Source: Acidimicrobiaceae bacterium UBA2093
GTDB lineage: Bacteria > Actinomycetota > Acidimicrobiia > Acidimicrobiales > Ilumatobacteraceae
Assembly: GCA_002331255.1 (NCBI GenBank)
Contig: DCZD01000043.1
Coordinates: 318-9,474, forward strand
Reading direction: 5' to 3'
DNA: 9,157 nt
In this document: piece after piece, positions 5,827 to 9,157 of the stretch
Position numbering within the stretch: the first letter of the stretch is position 1
How the letters are laid out: every line of letters starts with the position of its first letter
Position numbers and translations under genes: made by a program
The notes under the pieces: model-generated
What the model was told of the DNA's origin: nothing
What the model saw: only the letters and a program-made list of their open reading frames with translations
Databases searched by the model: none

Positions 5827-6294
5827 GTGGGCGGAAACCTTCCCGACTATCCCCAGCGCTTGTTCGACGTGGTCTCGACGACGGTGCCGACGTGGATCGA
5901 ACGTGTGACGTTGCTGGCGTGCGACGACGCAGAGACCGCTGTGCGGGACAAGGTGAAGAGTCACATCGGAAGTATTCAGCACGACACACTGGCTTATGTA
6001 CGCGAGCATCTGAGTGGCCTTCTCGCCACCGACGTGGACAATCAACGGTCGAACCCCCTCGAAGTTCTTCGAGCGAGCACGCGGTTTGCAAACGCGGTGT
6101 TACGCGAGACGGAGGTTCCATCGCCATCGCGTGACGAGTTCCAGCAGCGCCTCGACCCAAACGACGAGTACTTACTTGGGCCAATGACATGGATGGACCT
6201 TGGTGAGGCGGTACACGAGGCAGGAATCGAATGGGGTGCATGGAAAGCGGCCACAGTGCTGACACGCCGTCGTGCAGAAGGAAAGCTGGACTGA
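5827..6294 (+). CDS. Conserved-looking hypothetical protein translationally linked to glnD
   Basis: I do not recognise this 155-residue protein. It is soluble, acidic and apparently mostly helical, with no signal peptide or membrane helix. Tryptophans fall in TVPTWIERV (about 19-27), MTWMDLGEA (119-127) and IEWGAWKAA (133-141); no catalytic motif is evident. GTG 5827 is the first standard start after the mgtE stop, and it lacks a Shine-Dalgarno sequence; TTG 5860 and GTG 5869 are alternatives. The frame is continuous with the mgtE frame, separated only by the UGA at 5758. Its stop shares one base with the glnD start (TGATG), which strongly supports a real gene and suggests translational coupling. 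A role tied to PII or nitrogen signalling is inference from that overlap only. Confidence 0.75.
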   Translation: MGGNLPDYPQRLFDVVSTTVPTWIERVTLLACDDAETAVRDKVKSHIGSIQHDTLAYVREHLSGLLATDVDNQRSNPLEVLRASTRFANAVLRETEVPSPSRDEFQQRLDPNDEYLLGPMTWMDLGEAVHEAGIEWGAWKAATVLTRRRAEGKLD

Positions 6295-8600
6295 TGCGCA
6301 CCCGGGCAGAAGTCATCACCGACGCGTCAGTGACTGGTGGAGCATTTTGTCGTGCGCTGTCCGATGCGACTGACAAGTGGATGCGGGAGCTGTACGAGCA
6401 AGCGATCACACTGGTGAAAGAGCGAAAGCAGTCAAGCGTCGCACTGATTGCCGTTGGTGGATACGGTCGTCGCGAGCTTGCGCCCTTTAGTGACCTTGAC
6501 TTGTTGCTGGTGCACAAAGGTGTTCGAAACATCGACGATGTCGCATCGAAGCTGTGGTACCCCATCTGGGATGCCGGCTTGAAACTTGGACACGCGGTGC
6601 GCACACCAAAAGAGACCTTGTCACTTTGTGCAACAGATCTCGACACTGCGACCTCGTTGGTCACAGCACGATTCGTTGCGGGTGATTCCTCGCTGGCCGA
6701 TGAGGTCATTCGGGGAGCACGCGATGCGTGGAAGAAACGTGGCAAACAGTGGTTGCTGGAACTGCATGAACGCGTGAAAGAGCGACATGAGTCAGCTGGC
6801 GAGGTGGCATTTCGCCTTGAGCCCGACCTGAAAGAGGGCTCTGGTGGTCTTCGTGACGTTCACGCATTGTGGTGGGCATTGTCCGCTGGCTTGCAGTTGG
6901 CAAGTGGCGACGTCACGTCACTGGTCGAAGCGCATGAGGTGTTGCTCGGTGTGCGTGTCGAGTTGCATCGACTTGCGGGGAAGGCGGGCGATGTGTTGCG
7001 GCTGGAAGATCAAGCAACTGTCGCCAAGGCAATCGGGTTCTCGTCCGACGATGCATTGATGGCATCAGTGTCTGCAGCCGGCCGAAAGATCGCATGGGTT
7101 GCAGACGAAGCGTGGGCACGTCTCGACCCGCCGGCTGACGCAAAAGCCGAACCACGGTCGTTGTCAGCTGGTGTGTTGGTGCGCGAAGGGGAGGTGCACC
7201 TGGCCGACGACGTCGACCCCGCCGTCGAGGTGTCGGCGGTATTGCGTGTGGCCACCGCAGCTGCCCGCGAAGGGCGACGAATCGCGCGAGAATCGCTGAA
7301 TCGACTGGGTGAACGAACACCACAGTTTCCAAACCCTTGGCCGGCCGGTGCGAGTGACGAATTGGTTGCGTTGCTGCTGGAAGGTGAGCGTGCCATTCCA
7401 GTATTAGAGGCACTCGATCAACGCAACTTGCTCGTCAAAGTGTTGCCCGAGTGGTCGTCCGTACGCAGTAAGCCGCAACGTAATGCGTACCACCGCTTCA
7501 CGGTCGATCGACACTTGTGGCAGGCATGTGCAAATGCAGCTTCGCTGGCCAATCGCGTGAAGCGGCCCGACTTGCTTGTGCTCGGCGCGTTGTTTCACGA
7601 CATTGGCAAGGGATACAAAGGCGATCACACGGAAGTGGGGGTGCAGTTGTTCGACGTGGTTGGTCGACGTATGGGTCTCACCGAAGATGACGTTCACACC
7701 ATTCAGACGATGATCGAGCATCACTTGTTGCTGGCTGATGTCGCCACCCATCGTGATCTGTCAGACGACGCAACCATCACGTATGTGGCTGAACGCGCCG
7801 GAAATGTCACGACTCTTGAATTGCTACACGCACTCACCGAAGCCGACTCACTTGCAACCGGACCATCTGCTTGGAGTGCATGGAAGTCAGACCTTGTCAC
7901 CTCGCTCGCACAACGCGTGTCGCATGTGCTCGGTGGGGGTGACGTCAGTGACGTCACGTGGCGATTGTTCCCCAGTGCCGAGGTCTTGCGTCTCATGAGT
8001 GAAGGCGACATTTCAGTCACTTTCGGAGAGGGCAGCGTCACCGTGGTCAGTCCCGACCGACCAGGAACCTTTGCAACCGTTGCTGGCGTGCTGTCGCTCA
8101 ACAACCTCGATGTTCTTGGTGCCGAGGCATACTCCGACGATGGCGGAGATCATCAGGCTCCGATGGCTGCTTCAGAGTTCCGAGTCGCGGCGCCTCCATT
8201 CGCTGACTTCGACTGGCACAAAGTCCGTGCTGAGATAGTCAGTTCTTTGAATGGTGATTTTCCGCTCGAAGCTCGACTGGCTGAGCGAAACAAGTCCGCG
8301 CGACCACGGCGTGTACTTGCTGCACGAACCCTTGATGCGCCCGTGGTGCGCCTTGATAACTCGGTGTCGTCAAACGCCACATTCGTGGAAGTTCGCGCAC
8401 CAGACTCGGTTGGCATTCTTCATCGCATCACGAAAGTGTTGGCTGATTCTGGTCTCGACATTCGCCATGCACGCGTGCAGACGCTCGGTAGCGAAGTCGT
8501 CGACACGTTCTACGTGCGCGACAGCACCGGAGAAAAGGTCTCAATCGAGCGCGACGGTGAGTCCATTCGTGCAGCCGTGCTGAATTCCTTCACGAACTAG
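6294..8600 (+). CDS. glnD: [Protein-PII] nucleotidyltransferase / nucleotidyl-removing enzyme GlnD
   Basis: GlnD senses nitrogen status through glutamine and attaches or removes a nucleotide on PII (GlnB/GlnK). Enterobacteria use UMP, while characterised actinobacterial GlnD uses AMP, so adenylylation is likely here. The 768 residues contain all modules in order. The nucleotidyltransferase signature GGYGRRELAPFSDLDLL is at 55-71, with metal-binding D67 and D69, followed by EPDLKEGSGGLRDVH (176-190). The HD-type removing domain has H407, FHDIGKG (434-440) and EHH (475-477). Two glutamine-binding ACT domains begin at VVSPDRPGTFATVAGVL (584-600) and VRAPDSVGILHRITKVL (700-716). It is shorter than the 890-residue E. 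coli protein, mainly at the N-terminus and linkers, as usual for Actinobacteria. ATG 6294 overlaps the previous stop; AGAAGG at 6276 is a somewhat distant ribosome binding site. No amtB or glnK lies in the window. Confidence 0.96.
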   Translation: MRTRAEVITDASVTGGAFCRALSDATDKWMRELYEQAITLVKERKQSSVALIAVGGYGRRELAPFSDLDLLLVHKGVRNIDDVASKLWYPIWDAGLKLGHAVRTPKETLSLCATDLDTATSLVTARFVAGDSSLADEVIRGARDAWKKRGKQWLLELHERVKERHESAGEVAFRLEPDLKEGSGGLRDVHALWWALSAGLQLASGDVTSLVEAHEVLLGVRVELHRLAGKAGDVLRLEDQATVAKAIGFSSDDALMASVSAAGRKIAWVADEAWARLDPPADAKAEPRSLSAGVLVREGEVHLADDVDPAVEVSAVLRVATAAAREGRRIARESLNRLGERTPQFPNPWPAGASDELVALLLEGERAIPVLEALDQRNLLVKVLPEWSSVRSKPQRNAYHRFTVDRHLWQACANAASLANRVKRPDLLVLGALFHDIGKGYKGDHTEVGVQLFDVVGRRMGLTEDDVHTIQTMIEHHLLLADVATHRDLSDDATITYVAERAGNVTTLELLHALTEADSLATGPSAWSAWKSDLVTSLAQRVSHVLGGGDVSDVTWRLFPSAEVLRLMSEGDISVTFGEGSVTVVSPDRPGTFATVAGVLSLNNLDVLGAEAYSDDGGDHQAPMAASEFRVAAPPFADFDWHKVRAEIVSSLNGDFPLEARLAERNKSARPRRVLAARTLDAPVVRLDNSVSSNATFVEVRAPDSVGILHRITKVLADSGLDIRHARVQTLGSEVVDTFYVRDSTGEKVSIERDGESIRAAVLNSFTN

Positions 8601-8618
8601 AGAAGTAGCATCGATTCT

Positions 8619-9157
8619 GTGTCTGGCGGCGACGAAATTGAGTTGACCCGCGACCTCGTTCGCTGGAGCGAGACCTTGGCCGCCATTGCCCGCACTGGCA
8701 TGGCCTTCACTCAGAGTCTGTATGAGAAAGAGCGCTACGAAGAGGTTCTGAAAGTCGCCGGCGACATCAAGGCCTCAATGGAAGATGCCATCGAGACGCG
8801 ACGCGAGCAAGACCATTTCGTGCAGGAATGGATGGAGACAATCGGCGAGGGAATTCCTGGTTATGTGACCCCGAAGGTCGCAGTCGGAGCAATCGTCGGG
8901 AACGATGACGGAGACATTCTGCTGGTGCAACGTCGTGAGAGCGGAGTGTGGCTGTATCCCACTGGCTGGGCCGATGTTGGTTACTCGCCAGTCGAAGTTG
9001 CAATGAAAGAAGTAGAAGAAGAAGCCGGCATCATCGCTGAGCCGGTGCAACTACTCGGTGTCGTCGATGGCATGCGCATGGGGTACTCGCGCTTCGGTAT
9101 GTACATGTTGGTGTTCCACTTGCATGCTGTCGGTGGTGAACTTGCCGGTCATCCACT
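8619..9157 (+). CDS. Nudix hydrolase with Nudix_N-type N-terminal region; 3' end outside window
   Basis: The frame stays open from GTG 8619 to the window edge (179 codons). Nudix enzymes cleave nucleoside diphosphates linked to another moiety, in the cytoplasm; the substrate here is unknown. Residues 7-50 (LVRWSETLAAIARTGMAF, then YEKERYEEVLKVA) match the N-terminal extension found in nucleoside-diphosphate-X hydrolases of the PF12535 type. The Nudix domain begins near VTPKVAVGAIV (83-93), continues with ILLVQRRESGVWLYPTGWAD and contains the Nudix box at 116-138. In the box E131, E134, E135 and G137 are kept, so the metal-binding core is present, while the first Glu is Tyr (Y122) and the usual Arg is Lys (K130). 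It starts 18 bases after glnD, with AGAAG at 8601 as a distant possible ribosome binding site. Confidence 0.9.
   Translation, partial: MSGGDEIELTRDLVRWSETLAAIARTGMAFTQSLYEKERYEEVLKVAGDIKASMEDAIETRREQDHFVQEWMETIGEGIPGYVTPKVAVGAIVGNDDGDILLVQRRESGVWLYPTGWADVGYSPVEVAMKEVEEEAGIIAEPVQLLGVVDGMRMGYSRFGMYMLVFHLHAVGGELAGHP

Noticed and set aside
5813..6745. Long minus-strand open frame of 310 codons across the hypothetical gene and the glnD start
   Set aside because: Its product is rich in Ser, Arg and Pro with no recognisable domain, and it lies opposite a well-supported glnD and its overlapping partner. It is a codon-bias shadow.
7940..7956. Two copies of the palindrome TGACGTCA separated by one base
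   Set aside because: They lie inside glnD codons for DVSDVT, a simple local duplication in coding sequence. No promoter or start is nearby to make an operator likely.

Overview
The window reads as a dense, wholly plus-strand stretch of an actinobacterial chromosome. G+C looks to be in the mid-50s percent by eye. Supporting signs are an actinobacterial-type GroEL C-terminus, a HemQ-type coproheme decarboxylase (used by Gram-positive lineages), a DUF664/DinB-fold protein of the kind common in mycothiol-using Actinobacteria, an ACT-domain GlnD of actinobacterial size, and a heliorhodopsin, a family first found on an aquatic actinobacterial fosmid. A planktonic, perhaps acidimicrobial, actinobacterium is my best guess, but the class is not proven here. 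No tRNA, rRNA, CRISPR array, insertion sequence or convincing intrinsic terminator was seen. No gap between genes exceeds 80 bases, so there are no large empty stretches.

Layout. (1) 2-454: 3' end of groEL. (2) 484-2770: a tight run of three soluble enzymes: a DcsG/RimK-like ATP-grasp protein, HemQ (last step of the coproporphyrin-dependent heme pathway) and an AlaX-type trans-editing protein that clears mischarged Ala-tRNA. (3) 2832-5760: a membrane-rich block. It holds an 87-residue piece of a CaCA Na+/Ca2+ antiporter, a complete heliorhodopsin, a DUF664/DinB-fold protein, a LysE/RhtB exporter and an MgtE membrane domain without its cytosolic regulatory domains. (4) 5827-8600: an unrecognised 155-residue protein whose stop overlaps the start of glnD, the nucleotidyltransferase that modifies PII in nitrogen signalling. 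(5) 8619-end: a Nudix hydrolase with an N-terminal Nudix_N-type region, cut off by the window edge.

How they may work together. The genes share one strand and gaps of 1-77 bases, so several operons or one long one are possible; the sequence alone does not fix transcription units. The most interesting part is the heliorhodopsin, a light-sensing retinal protein of unsettled function. It lies 34 bases downstream of a small CaCA-derived membrane protein that has its own strong ribosome binding site, and upstream of three further genes, two of them transporters and one a stripped-down MgtE. No retinal-making enzyme lies in the window, so retinal would have to come from elsewhere in the genome or from outside. 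Functional coupling within this block is inference from position only.
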